From positions 92,465 to 156,464 of the forward strand of contig NZ_FONP01000004.1 in assembly GCF_900112955.1 (NCBI RefSeq): DNA of 64,000 nt, written 5' to 3'. The stretch is from Peptostreptococcus sp. D1 (GTDB taxonomy: Bacteria > Bacillota > Clostridia > Peptostreptococcales > Peptostreptococcaceae). The notes beneath the pieces were generated by a model, which was given only the letters and a program-made list of their open reading frames with translations, searched no databases and had not been told where the DNA came from. Both the position numbers and the translations under genes were made by a program. Below are positions 35,043 through 43,103 of the stretch, in pieces (the first letter of the stretch is position 1; every line of letters begins with the position of its first letter).

Positions 35043-36479
35043 TTATACTTGTCTAAAAGTATCCTCTTTGATAATATCTTCTTTAATAGTACCATCCTCA
35101 CTATAAAACTCATTCATAGAATTTGCGATTATGTCTATCGCCTGATATAATCTGTCAACTTGTTCCCTCGCTATGTTTATCCTGAAATACCTATCATCTA
35201 TTTCATTGTCATAAAACATTGCTCCAGATTTTAGAGCGACTCCCCTTTCGAGCATAAATGGAACAAACTCTCTAGAATAGTAGCCTCTCCTTAGCTCCAA
35301 AAAGAAATTAATTCCACCCTCTGTCTTTCTGATATTGAAATATGGCGATAATTTCTCGTTAATATACTTTTTGACACAAAAAAATCGATCTGTGTATATT
35401 TTCTCAACCAATTCTCTATGACCTTTCCAATCACAATGTTTAATATATCTATGTAAAGACCTTTGTATCAAGGTTGAAGTAGATAAATCAGAGGATTGCT
35501 TTGAAAAGCTCGCCCTATTCATCAATTCATTAGGCAAACATAAAATACCAACTCTAAGACCAGGCATCAATATTTTTGAAAAACTCTTTATATAAATAAC
35601 TCTATCGTACACATCATAGCTCTTCATCGTTCTATTATTTTGTGATCCAAATTTGAAATCACTTATAAAATCGTCTTCCAGAATATAAAAATCCATCTCT
35701 TCAGCCATTTCAATAAGCTTTTTCTTCTTTTTTTCGGAATATGAAATCCCAGTAGGATTTTGAAAGTTTGGCATCACATAGAGCAGCCTCGGTTTTATCT
35801 TTTCAATTTTCATCTTCAAAATACCAATGTCGATGCCATCATCTAGTAATGGTATTCTAATGATTTTTGCGTTTCTATTTTTCAGAACATTCAATACACC
35901 AGGATAAGTTGGTTCCTCGACAAAAACTGCATCAGAATAATCTATCAAGGTTTTTGATACTATGTCCAAGCCCTGCTGAGCTCCAGAAATAATCATCAAA
36001 TTGTCAACAGATGTCGATATCAGATTCTCTTTCAAATACTCTACCATTACCTCTTTTAATTCCATTACACCGTTTGTTTCATCGTATTCAAAAACACTGT
36101 CTCCATCACTATCTAGAGCAATATTAATAGCCTTTTTGAAATCATCAATTGGAAAAATATCAGAGGATGGATTTCCAGTATCCAGCCTAAAAATTTTTTC
36201 TGAATTCAAATTTTTGCCAGAACTATCATAGCCGTTGAATAAAACACCAGATACAAAGCTTCCACTACCAATTTTTTTTATAATGTAGTTTTCCTTTTCC
36301 AATAGCTCGTATGCCTTAACGATAGTAGATATATTTACACTCAGTATTTTTGACAATACTCTTATAGCAGGAAGCTTTTCATTAGCGTTTAAATCTCCCT
36401 CAATTATCATCTTTTTTATTTTATTATAAACCTGTATATACTTAATACCTGCAACAAAATTCATTTTGAATCTTTCCAA
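35043..36479 (-). CDS. MocR-type regulator (GntR winged helix fused to PLP aminotransferase domain)
   Basis: The N-terminal 70 residues form a GntR helix-turn-helix (YIQVYNKIKKMIIEGDLNANEKLPAIRVLSKILSVNISTIVKAYELL). The rest is a class I aminotransferase fold: ISGAQQGLDIVSKTL, YVMPNFQNPTG, the cofactor aspartate in YILEDDFISDF and the PLP lysine in VIYIKSFSKILMPGLRVG. Such proteins sense PLP or amino-compounds, for example in vitamin B6 or GABA genes. The longest frame starts with a GTG inside the AGAGGTG ribosome binding site; I use the TTG at 36479 six nt downstream. An ATG at 36464 is also possible. No target operon is adjacent. Confidence 0.88.
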   Translation of the reverse strand: MERFKMNFVAGIKYIQVYNKIKKMIIEGDLNANEKLPAIRVLSKILSVNISTIVKAYELLEKENYIIKKIGSGSFVSGVLFNGYDSSGKNLNSEKIFRLDTGNPSSDIFPIDDFKKAINIALDSDGDSVFEYDETNGVMELKEVMVEYLKENLISTSVDNLMIISGAQQGLDIVSKTLIDYSDAVFVEEPTYPGVLNVLKNRNAKIIRIPLLDDGIDIGILKMKIEKIKPRLLYVMPNFQNPTGISYSEKKKKKLIEMAEEMDFYILEDDFISDFKFGSQNNRTMKSYDVYDRVIYIKSFSKILMPGLRVGILCLPNELMNRASFSKQSSDLSTSTLIQRSLHRYIKHCDWKGHRELVEKIYTDRFFCVKKYINEKLSPYFNIRKTEGGINFFLELRRGYYSREFVPFMLERGVALKSGAMFYDNEIDDRYFRINIAREQVDRLYQAIDIIANSMNEFYSEDGTIKEDIIKEDTFRQV

Positions 36480-36611
36480 AGCAATCACCTCTAATGTAAG
36501 TACAAAACTATCTAAAATATTACAAACCCCTTAAAAATTGAAATAGACTTAAATATTACAAATTTCTAAAACAGTAAAAAATCTAAATCGCAATATCAAA
36601 TTGTACAAAAT

Positions 36612-36834
36612 AAAAGTGTTGCCATAAGACAACACTTTTACTACCAAAACACCGTAGACCAATCAAATTCACACCCGAGCATCACCCAGGTGGGTGACCC
36701 GTCTTACGCTTTCTGAAATCTCAAGCTATATATAGGTCGAGCATATCATATTCACATACGAACGAAGTCTCCCGTATAAAATATGTAGGTTGAACTTACA
36801 ATAGTCGTGTCGTATGTTTCAGTTTATATTAATA
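36612..36834 (-). ncRNA. ssrS: Probable 6S RNA
   Basis: The minus strand carries a roughly 220-nt noncoding unit ending in a strong terminator (36612-36639, AAAAGTGTTG...CAACACTTTT then ATTTTG). The ends form a long imperfect hairpin (GAAACA with TGTTTT, GACTA with TGGTC, AAGTTC with GAATTT), enclosing hairpins around 36740-36785 and TCACCC/GGGTGA, followed by ATGCTCGG. Size, long-hairpin form and the GCTCGG element on the 3' side of the open region suggest 6S RNA, which binds sigma-A RNA polymerase. A TATAAT lies at the 5' side (36834-36839). The identity is a structural guess, not a covariance search. Confidence 0.5.
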
Positions 36835-36852
36835 TTATACATCAAATTGTTG

Positions 36853-36876
36853 TAATATTAAAGTACTTTAATATTA
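36853..36876. repeat. Perfect 24-bp palindrome between the CcpA-like gene and the probable 6S RNA
   Basis: The sequence is centred on AAAGTACTTT and is an exact palindrome from 36853 to 36876. It occupies the -35 region of the RNA promoter, so it could be an operator. The bases from here to the lacI-type stop codon (36953) are AT-rich, with no other feature. Confidence 0.5.
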
Positions 36877-36952
36877 ATTAATATCTTGACTTTTCAAAAA
36901 TATTTGTTCTATTATGAAATTTCAACATACCAATGTCAATAAAATATTTAAT

Positions 36953-37981
36953 CTATTTTTCTCTTCTTTCAGAAACACTTTCTCTATCCATAATTCTGTA
37001 AGGTAATTCAACTATTTTATCGCCGACATCCTCTCCATTTATCATCTTGATAACCATTCTAATTGCAACTGCTCCCATATCGAACAAAGGCTGGGAAACA
37101 GTAGTCAATTTCGGTCTATATATTTTTGCGAACTTGATATCATTGAAGCCTGCAACTGAAATATCCTCTGGAACGTTATATCCCAAATCAAAACAAGCAT
37201 TTATAGCACCTATTGCAGCCTCATCACTAGTTACAAATAAAGCATCAGGCTTGTTCTTCTTTCCTTTTAGCATCAATTTCGCAGTGGCATAACCGTCATC
37301 GTAGCTTGAATTACAGCTTTTCACTATTTTATCGTCATACTTTATTCCATTTTCCTCCAACGCTTCCTTGTATCCCTTCAATCTCTCGTCAGCAATTTCT
37401 GGAACATTCAAATTTGTTCTGATTAAACCAATTCTCTTGTGACCCTTTCCGATTAAGAAATTCGTCATCTCCTTAGTTGCCGGAGCATTCTTTATGGACA
37501 CGTTGTAAATATCGAAATTCCCAGTCATCTTACTAACAAAAACAACCGGTATACCTATATTTTCAAGTACATTCACTAATTCTTCATCTATATCCCATGA
37601 AATGATGACAATCCCTTCAACCTGCTTTGCTCTCAACAAATTAATGCTCTTTAATTCCAATTCTCTCTCTGAATATGTATTAGCTATCAAAATATCATAG
37701 CTGTACATTTTCGATACTTCCTCAATACCATTAAGAATATCTGCAGAAAAAGTATCAGTCAGCTCTGGAACAATTACTCCTATTAACTGGCTTCTCTTCG
37801 TAACCAAGCTTCTCGCCAGCGGATTTGGAACATATCCAGTTTCCTTTATTACATCCAAAACCTTTTGTTTGACTTCATTTGTTACTGGTTTTGAATCATT
37901 TATAACTCTAGAAACAGTAGATATTGATACTCCAGCCTTTCTAGCAACGTCTTTAATTGTAGTAGGTTTCTTTGTTACCAT
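36953..37981 (-). CDS. LacI/CcpA-like transcriptional regulator
   Basis: LacI family regulator with an N-terminal helix-turn-helix (TIKDVARKAGVSISTVSRVINDSKPV) and hinge helix (NPLARSLVTKRS), then a ribose-binding-type core. The core tracks CcpA closely: IEEVSKMYSYDILIANTYSERELE, KQVEGIVIISWDI, RLKGYKEALEENGI, ATDE-like TSDEAAIGAI and VELPYRI near the end. A cre-like site lies upstream of its own gene. Whether it is the global CcpA, needing HPr-Ser46-P, or a paralogue for one sugar pathway cannot be settled here. No sugar genes are adjacent, which favours a global role. Confidence 0.87.
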   Translation of the reverse strand: MVTKKPTTIKDVARKAGVSISTVSRVINDSKPVTNEVKQKVLDVIKETGYVPNPLARSLVTKRSQLIGVIVPELTDTFSADILNGIEEVSKMYSYDILIANTYSERELELKSINLLRAKQVEGIVIISWDIDEELVNVLENIGIPVVFVSKMTGNFDIYNVSIKNAPATKEMTNFLIGKGHKRIGLIRTNLNVPEIADERLKGYKEALEENGIKYDDKIVKSCNSSYDDGYATAKLMLKGKKNKPDALFVTSDEAAIGAINACFDLGYNVPEDISVAGFNDIKFAKIYRPKLTTVSQPLFDMGAVAIRMVIKMINGEDVGDKIVELPYRIMDRESVSERREK

Positions 37982-38040
37982 ATTACTTCTCCTTCCAATT
38001 TTATTTTAATATATAAAATTATAAAAATATTATTTTTTAA

Positions 38041-38054
38041 AATAACGTTTACCT
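38041..38054 (-). promoter_or_regulatory. cre-like operator upstream of the CcpA-like gene
   Basis: Minus-strand GGTAAACGTTATTT agrees with the cre consensus TGWAARCGYTWNCW at about 11-12 of 14 positions, including the central CG. It lies about 60-75 bp before the start codon, upstream of a TATAAT, consistent with autoregulation. Confidence 0.45.
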
Positions 38055-38165
38055 AATGATTAACATAAATGAATAGTAAATATTATTAAAAAAAGCTTGT
38101 ATTTTCCCTTATTTTCATTATATACTATTTTCAGAAAAATAAATATAGTTTTTTTATTTTTTTTA

Positions 38166-38194
38166 TTGAAAAAAAAATAATAGTATATTATTAT
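38166..38194 (+). promoter_or_regulatory. Promoter of acpP
   Basis: TTGAAA (38166-38171), 17-bp spacer, TATTAT (38189-38194). Confidence 0.55.
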
Positions 38195-38238
38195 ATACTA
38201 AAGGTTCTATAACAATATTAAAATAGGAGGAGTTCGAA

Positions 38239-38466
38239 ATGTTTGAGAGAATTAGAGAAATAATTAGTGAGCAACTAAATATCGAAAATCCAGAAACACT
38301 AAAAATGGACACAAATCTTCTTGAGGATTTAGATGCTGATTCACTAGATGCTGTAGAAATTATTATGAACATCGAAGAAGAATTCGAAATAAAAATACCT
38401 GATGAAGAAATAGACAATGTTAAGACTATCGGTGATATAATTTCATTAATTGAATCCAACAGATAA
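38239..38466 (+). CDS. acpP: Acyl carrier protein
   Basis: Carries growing acyl chains on a phosphopantetheine arm. The attachment serine is Ser35 in DADSLDAVEIIMNIEEEFEIKIPDEE, and the four-helix acidic profile is standard over 75 residues. AGGAGG precedes the ATG. It stands alone, not in a fab operon, and has its own promoter and terminator. It may therefore be the housekeeping ACP displaced from the fab cluster or a second ACP for another pathway; no partner enzyme is encoded nearby. Confidence 0.95.
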   Translation: MFERIREIISEQLNIENPETLKMDTNLLEDLDADSLDAVEIIMNIEEEFEIKIPDEEIDNVKTIGDIISLIESNR

Positions 38467-38470
38467 TTAA

Positions 38471-38543
38471 AAAAATCTTATCAATAACCATCCCACTAAA
38501 ATACACTCAATAAAAGTTCCGGAAGGTAATTGATAAGATTTTT
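38471..38543. terminator. Bidirectional terminator between acpP and the nucleoid-associated protein gene
   Basis: A 15-bp perfect stem (AAAAATCTTATCAAT at 38471-38485 with 38529-38543) encloses a loop of about 43 nt and is flanked by T-runs on the plus side and A/T-rich sequence on the minus side. Confidence 0.65.
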
Positions 38544-38595
38544 ATTTTTTATATATTTTTTTAATTATAGTTATTTCTCTTAGTCTCAATCATAT

Positions 38596-39606
38596 CTATT
38601 TTTCTTCGTAAAATTCAATGTTTTTTAGCGTTATATCCACCGTTCCATCTTCATTTTGCTTTATTGAGTATTTCATTGGATCTTCAAAATCTTCGAGCAA
38701 TCCCTTTATATCAAAACCAGTACTCGTTTTAATCCCTCTTCTCTTTAGCTTTTTTTCAACCCAAGCTTTATCGATTGGAAATTCTTCAACGATTTCTTTT
38801 TCCTGCATCATTTCCTTGAAGCTTTGCTTTCTATCTTCGTCCAAGTTTCCCTCTTCAATAAATTTTTCTATATTGATATCATTACCTTCCTTCAGGGTAT
38901 AGTTTAACAAACTTCTAAGATTTTCTGCATCCTTGATATTATTGCTGTATGAATTTGTTATCCAGTTGTCGGTAGAGCTTCTAAAGGTCTTTGTAAGAAA
39001 TTTTTCGTCTTTAACCTTAGTAGCTTTTAAGAAATCAGTCACAAAGCTTGAATCGGCTTCCTGTTTTTCAGCAACCTTATCAAGAATCTGCAAATGCCAT
39101 TCATCATTTACTCCACTCACACCAACGATTGCAGAATGAATTATTTTTTGTGAATCCTGTATTCCAATATCATTAGTAATCATCTTGATTGATACAACCT
39201 TATTGTCATCGTCATACCCGATTTCGTGAGTGTATAATTTTTTGTAATCAAGCTTTATTACTGCCACATTTTTTTGATCCTTATGAGTAAACAAAACGAC
39301 TGCTAGATCACACGAGTCCAGCTCAGAATTTATCTTCATCGCATCAAACAAAAACCTTGCGATACCTTGAGAGCTCATAACAAAGGCTTTCTCATCATAA
39401 ATTATATGATCGCAGCAAACTCTTATTTCATTTTCATTATAATTGTTAAAGGTTGCCTTTCTAAGATCCTCATCTCTCAATATTCTTCTTATTACCTTCT
39501 GATAAAAAGCATCAGTTTCCGGCGAAATCATATTTTCCACATCGTTAAGTATCGGAAATTCCGAATTTTTATCCAGTACATGAATTATAAATTTATTTAT
39601 TATCAT
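38596..39606 (-). CDS. Nucleoid-associated protein (NdpA/YejK family)
   Basis: A 336-residue protein matching the 37-kDa nucleoid-associated family: MIINKFIIHVLDKNSEFPILND at the start, then SQGIARFLFDAMKINSELDSCDLAVVLF, LDYKKLYTHEI and the closing helical region. In gamma-proteobacteria it associates with DNA, but the exact role is unclear; in Firmicutes it is scattered. It stands alone between convergent acpP and the upstream pseudouridine synthase gene. Start is an ATG preceded by GGAGG. Confidence 0.8.
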   Translation of the reverse strand: MIINKFIIHVLDKNSEFPILNDVENMISPETDAFYQKVIRRILRDEDLRKATFNNYNENEIRVCCDHIIYDEKAFVMSSQGIARFLFDAMKINSELDSCDLAVVLFTHKDQKNVAVIKLDYKKLYTHEIGYDDDNKVVSIKMITNDIGIQDSQKIIHSAIVGVSGVNDEWHLQILDKVAEKQEADSSFVTDFLKATKVKDEKFLTKTFRSSTDNWITNSYSNNIKDAENLRSLLNYTLKEGNDINIEKFIEEGNLDEDRKQSFKEMMQEKEIVEEFPIDKAWVEKKLKRRGIKTSTGFDIKGLLEDFEDPMKYSIKQNEDGTVDITLKNIEFYEEK

Positions 39607-39639
39607 ACTTCCTCCAAATTATAAAAATACATTACCTAT

Positions 39640-40548
39640 CTACAAATATTTCAGCTTTTCAATCAATTGTATAAAATCCTTTGGTATCTCAGCTTCCACC
39701 AAAATTCTATCACAAGATCTCGGCTGATTGAACTCAATTTTGCACGCATGAAGAGCCTGTCTGCCTATTAAAGTCTCATCTACAACTCCATACAGCTCAT
39801 CACCAACTATACCATTTGAAATCGATGACAGGTGAACTCTAATTTGGTGAGTTCTTCCTGTATCTATCTTCAATTTAACCAATGTATGATTACTATATCT
39901 TTCTAATACCTCATAATGAGTAATAGCCCTTTGACCTCTTGAATCGACTACTCTCATAATACTATCCTCTGCTTCTCTGTAAATCGGAAGATCGATTGTA
40001 TCTCTATCCTTTTCAATTACACCTTCTACAATAGCCAAATAATTCTTAGAGATATCGTTTATCTCCATATCCTTTGATAATTTGTGATGTGCATAGGCAT
40101 TTTTTGCTACAATCACAATACCAGAGGTATTCATGTCCAGTCGATTTACAAACCTAATTTTAAACCTCTCATCCAAAGTATCAACAAAATACGAAGCATG
40201 ATTAGCAAGTGTACCCTCCTGATGGCTCTTTGTTGGATGCACTACCATAAATGGAGGCTTATCAAAAATAAGCAAATCCTCGTCATTGTATAGACACCTT
40301 ACACCCAAATTTTGCGAAATGAATTGCGATCCATCCTCCTCCAATACAATCTCTAAAATATCGCCTTTTTTAACTTCTGCAGTAGGCTTTGAAGCCTTAC
40401 CATTAATAAAAATATTTCTTTCCTTCTTCATTCTAGAAATTGAACGAATTGAAAAACTCATTTCATCTATTAAAAAATCCTTTAGCCTGCAATCTTCATC
40501 AATGGAAATAACAAACCTATTCCACTTTTGATTTTCCTTAGTAAACAT
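39640..40548 (-). CDS. RluA/RluD family pseudouridine synthase
   Basis: Isomerises uridine to pseudouridine in rRNA or tRNA. An N-terminal S4-like domain (about residues 20-75, LKDFLIDEMSFSIRSISRMKKERNIFING) precedes the catalytic domain with the conserved HPTKSH segment and the catalytic aspartate in NRLDMNTSG (Asp138), then TGRTHQIRVHL. Length is 302, normal. AAGGGG precedes the ATG. It is 19 bp downstream of the NAD kinase gene, so they are probably co-transcribed, an arrangement often seen in Firmicutes. The exact target base is unknown. Confidence 0.93.
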   Translation of the reverse strand: MFTKENQKWNRFVISIDEDCRLKDFLIDEMSFSIRSISRMKKERNIFINGKASKPTAEVKKGDILEIVLEEDGSQFISQNLGVRCLYNDEDLLIFDKPPFMVVHPTKSHQEGTLANHASYFVDTLDERFKIRFVNRLDMNTSGIVIVAKNAYAHHKLSKDMEINDISKNYLAIVEGVIEKDRDTIDLPIYREAEDSIMRVVDSRGQRAITHYEVLERYSNHTLVKLKIDTGRTHQIRVHLSSISNGIVGDELYGVVDETLIGRQALHACKIEFNQPRSCDRILVEAEIPKDFIQLIEKLKYL

Positions 40549-40567
40549 ATTTGCCCCTTATCACTCT

Positions 40568-41422
40568 TCATTTTTTTCTAACATAATTTTCCAATGATTT
40601 ATAATCATAGGTTTTCAAAAATTTTAAATAAACTCTATCCCAAAATTCATAATCCGACAATCTCATAAGCTTGATCCTCTTTCCATTGTTTCTAGTCTGA
40701 ATCTTTATCACATCACTGTACTTAGTCTCCTCTCCATCAACAACTATCAAGATGGACTGATCAAATTTATACTCCGGAAAAATTGAAATTTCTGTATCCT
40801 CTGCTGGAAGAATAATACTTGAGGTAAAGCTTCTAAACGCATTCGTACTGATTGCAGAAATCGGAGTAATCTGGATAGTATTTAATCTGTTATCGACGAT
40901 ACTACCACCTGCAGAATAGTTATAGGCAGTTGATCCAGTAGAAGTCGAGAGAATCAAGCCATCTCCACTAAATGTCTCCATATAATTTCCATTAACGAAC
41001 AAATTAAGATGTACTGTGCGAGATCTGTTCCCTCTAACGACAATTTCGTTTACAGCAGTTTCTTCAATCGTAAAATCATTGCCTATGATATTTGCTTCCA
41101 AAAGATCAAACTCATTAATTTTATAGTCGCCATTTAGATAAGACTCTATAAAATAATCAATTTGATCCTCATTTGGCAAAATCTCAGCAAAAAAACCCAA
41201 ATGTCCCGTATTTACACAAAAATATGGAATATCTGGAAAATTCATCTCCCTTGCAGCCCGTAAAAAAGAACCATCACCACCAATTGAGATAACCAGCTCT
41301 GTATCTTCAGTTAAATCCTCACTCAAGGTATAATCCAATGATTTAAATTTATCGATTAATATTCTTTTAATATCAGTCGAAATGTCCAAATTATTCGATC
41401 TAATTGTAATATTTTTTCCCAT
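40568..41422 (-). CDS. nadK: NAD kinase
   Basis: Phosphorylates NAD to NADP. The family GGDG motif is at residues 48-51 (VISIGGDGSFLRAAR). The NE motif is in TAVNEIVVRGN and the glycine/serine-rich motif is SGDGLILSTSTGSTAYNYSAGGSIV. Length is 284. AGAGG precedes the ATG. It heads the short nadK-rluD-like unit, with a terminator for the upstream CNNM gene just before it. Confidence 0.95.
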   Translation of the reverse strand: MGKNITIRSNNLDISTDIKRILIDKFKSLDYTLSEDLTEDTELVISIGGDGSFLRAAREMNFPDIPYFCVNTGHLGFFAEILPNEDQIDYFIESYLNGDYKINEFDLLEANIIGNDFTIEETAVNEIVVRGNRSRTVHLNLFVNGNYMETFSGDGLILSTSTGSTAYNYSAGGSIVDNRLNTIQITPISAISTNAFRSFTSSIILPAEDTEISIFPEYKFDQSILIVVDGEETKYSDVIKIQTRNNGKRIKLMRLSDYEFWDRVYLKFLKTYDYKSLENYVRKK

Positions 41423-41485
41423 AAAAACCTCTATCCAACACGCTATTCGTGTATTTTTTCTAATAAATGATTTTCTACTATCTAA

Positions 41486-41527
41486 AAAAGGCTGTCACAT
41501 TCCTTTTTTGTAAAATGCGACGCCTTT
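41486..41527 (-). terminator. Terminator after the CNNM/CBS gene
   Basis: AAAGGC-GTCGCATT pairs with AATGTGAC-A-GCCTTT with one wobble and one bulge, followed on the minus strand by a TTTTTTAG tail. Confidence 0.7.
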
Positions 41528-41578
41528 CTCAATAAACTTATTTTTCTATCCTGTACAAATTATCTTTGCCAGTACAAA

Positions 41579-42907
41579 TTAATCGTTATCTTTGCTATTT
41601 TCCTTTTCGATATATTCTTTAAAAGAAATTTCGTCTTCTTGTTTTTCTATCTCTCTGACAATTAACTTCAATTTTTCAATTCTATTTTTATCAAGAGAAA
41701 TTATATTGACAGTCACAGAATCGTTCAATTCAATCACTTCACCTTCATCTGGCAAACCATTTAAATGCCCGAGTATATATCCACCGATAGAATCAAATTC
41801 ATCTGACTCTAAATCATCATATAAATAGTCATTTACATCAGTAATTTTTGTACTTCCATCAACTATGTACTCACCTTCGCCCACTTTAACTATCTCATCG
41901 TCTTCCTCGTCATATTCGTCCTCAATATCCCCCACCAAGACCTCTACCAAATCTTCGACAGTAAGCAATCCAGAGGTACCACCATACTCATCTAATACTA
42001 TTGCAATCTGAGTCTTTGCCAGCTTCATTTCTTCTAGAAGCTGCGAAATCTTTTTGAATTCATATGTAAAGAATACATCTCTCATATACTTTTCAACTGA
42101 AAAGGCTTCCATTTCCTCCTTGCTGATAAAGAAAATATCCTTTATATTCAGAATTCCCACTATATCGTCAATATTTTCTTTGTATACAGGCAATCTGCTT
42201 TTTTTCTCTTCCTTAAAAATCTCCAAAACCTCATCAAAGGTAGTATCCAGGCTGACAGAAACCATATCAATTCTCTGAATCATAGCATCCTCTGCACGCA
42301 TATCACCAAACTCAAACACGTTGTTGATAATCTCTCTTTCTTCCTGCTCCAAAACACCCTCCTCGTGGCTGACATTTACCATAACCTTCAAATCTTCTTC
42401 AGTAATCAGAGACTTTGGATCGTCGTCTTTTATTCTGAAAATCTTAAAAATAATGGTAGTAAACAAGTTTAAAATAAATACTATTGGTGACAAAACAAGA
42501 ATGATTACATTCAATACTTTTGCAACGCCAAGAGATACTCTTTCCTTGTTATTTGAAGCCATTGTCTTTGGAGTAACTTCACCAAAAACCAATATCAAAA
42601 CAGTCATCATTGCAGTTGCCACTGCAACTCCCTGTGCGCCAAAAAGCTTTAGCAATAAGGATGTAGAAATAGACGTCGCAGCGATATTTACAGCATTATT
42701 GCCGACCAAAATTGTACTCAACAATTTCTTTGGTTCGGATATTAACTTTTCAACCACGCTAGCTCCACGTACGCCTTCTTCTCTCAAGTGCCTAATCTTT
42801 ACCTTGCTGACAGACATCAATGCTGTCTCAGATGCAGAGAAAAACGCTGAAATAATCATCAATACCAATAATATTATCACCTGAATCCACAGACTACCAG
42901 ATTCCAA
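41579..42907 (-). CDS. CNNM/CorC-type transporter (hemolysin family, DUF21-CBS-CBS-TerC/CorC C-terminal domain)
   Basis: Membrane protein linked to magnesium or cobalt efflux. The N-terminal DUF21 domain has about four helices (ILLVLMIISAFFSASETALMSVSK is a family hallmark). Two CBS motifs follow (about residues 205-330, ending LDEYGGTSGLLTVEDLVE) and the C-terminal CorC_HlyC domain contains YIVDGSTKITDVND and SIGGYILGHLNGLPDEG. The GTG at 42916 lies against the AGGAG site; the TTG at 42907 is better spaced and begins a family-like LESGSLWIQ. Two dyads upstream may regulate it. Confidence 0.92.
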   Translation of the reverse strand: MESGSLWIQVIILLVLMIISAFFSASETALMSVSKVKIRHLREEGVRGASVVEKLISEPKKLLSTILVGNNAVNIAATSISTSLLLKLFGAQGVAVATAMMTVLILVFGEVTPKTMASNNKERVSLGVAKVLNVIILVLSPIVFILNLFTTIIFKIFRIKDDDPKSLITEEDLKVMVNVSHEEGVLEQEEREIINNVFEFGDMRAEDAMIQRIDMVSVSLDTTFDEVLEIFKEEKKSRLPVYKENIDDIVGILNIKDIFFISKEEMEAFSVEKYMRDVFFTYEFKKISQLLEEMKLAKTQIAIVLDEYGGTSGLLTVEDLVEVLVGDIEDEYDEEDDEIVKVGEGEYIVDGSTKITDVNDYLYDDLESDEFDSIGGYILGHLNGLPDEGEVIELNDSVTVNIISLDKNRIEKLKLIVREIEKQEDEISFKEYIEKENSKDND

Positions 42908-42963
42908 AAAAACCACTCTCCTAAAATATTTTATTAAATATAATTATAACATAACAATAAATC

Positions 42964-43047
42964 ATAGTACACTAAAAAATATCAAACTATGTACTATCAG
43001 TAGGTTTTTGCCATTTTCATAATTGGGTTACAGCTTGTAACCCAATT
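42964..43047. repeat. Two perfect inverted repeats upstream of the CNNM gene
   Basis: An 8-bp pair (42964-42971 with 42990-42997) and a 12-bp pair separated by only three bases (43021-43032 with 43036-43047, AATTGGGTTACA). Neither has a T-run in either direction, so operators are as likely as terminators. An extended -10 (TGTTATAAT) for the CNNM gene lies just downstream on the minus strand. Confidence 0.45.
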
Positions 43048-43103
43048 AGGTAATCATTATAAAAGATATACCAATATCTAATATTATATTCTTTTATATT
43101 TTT

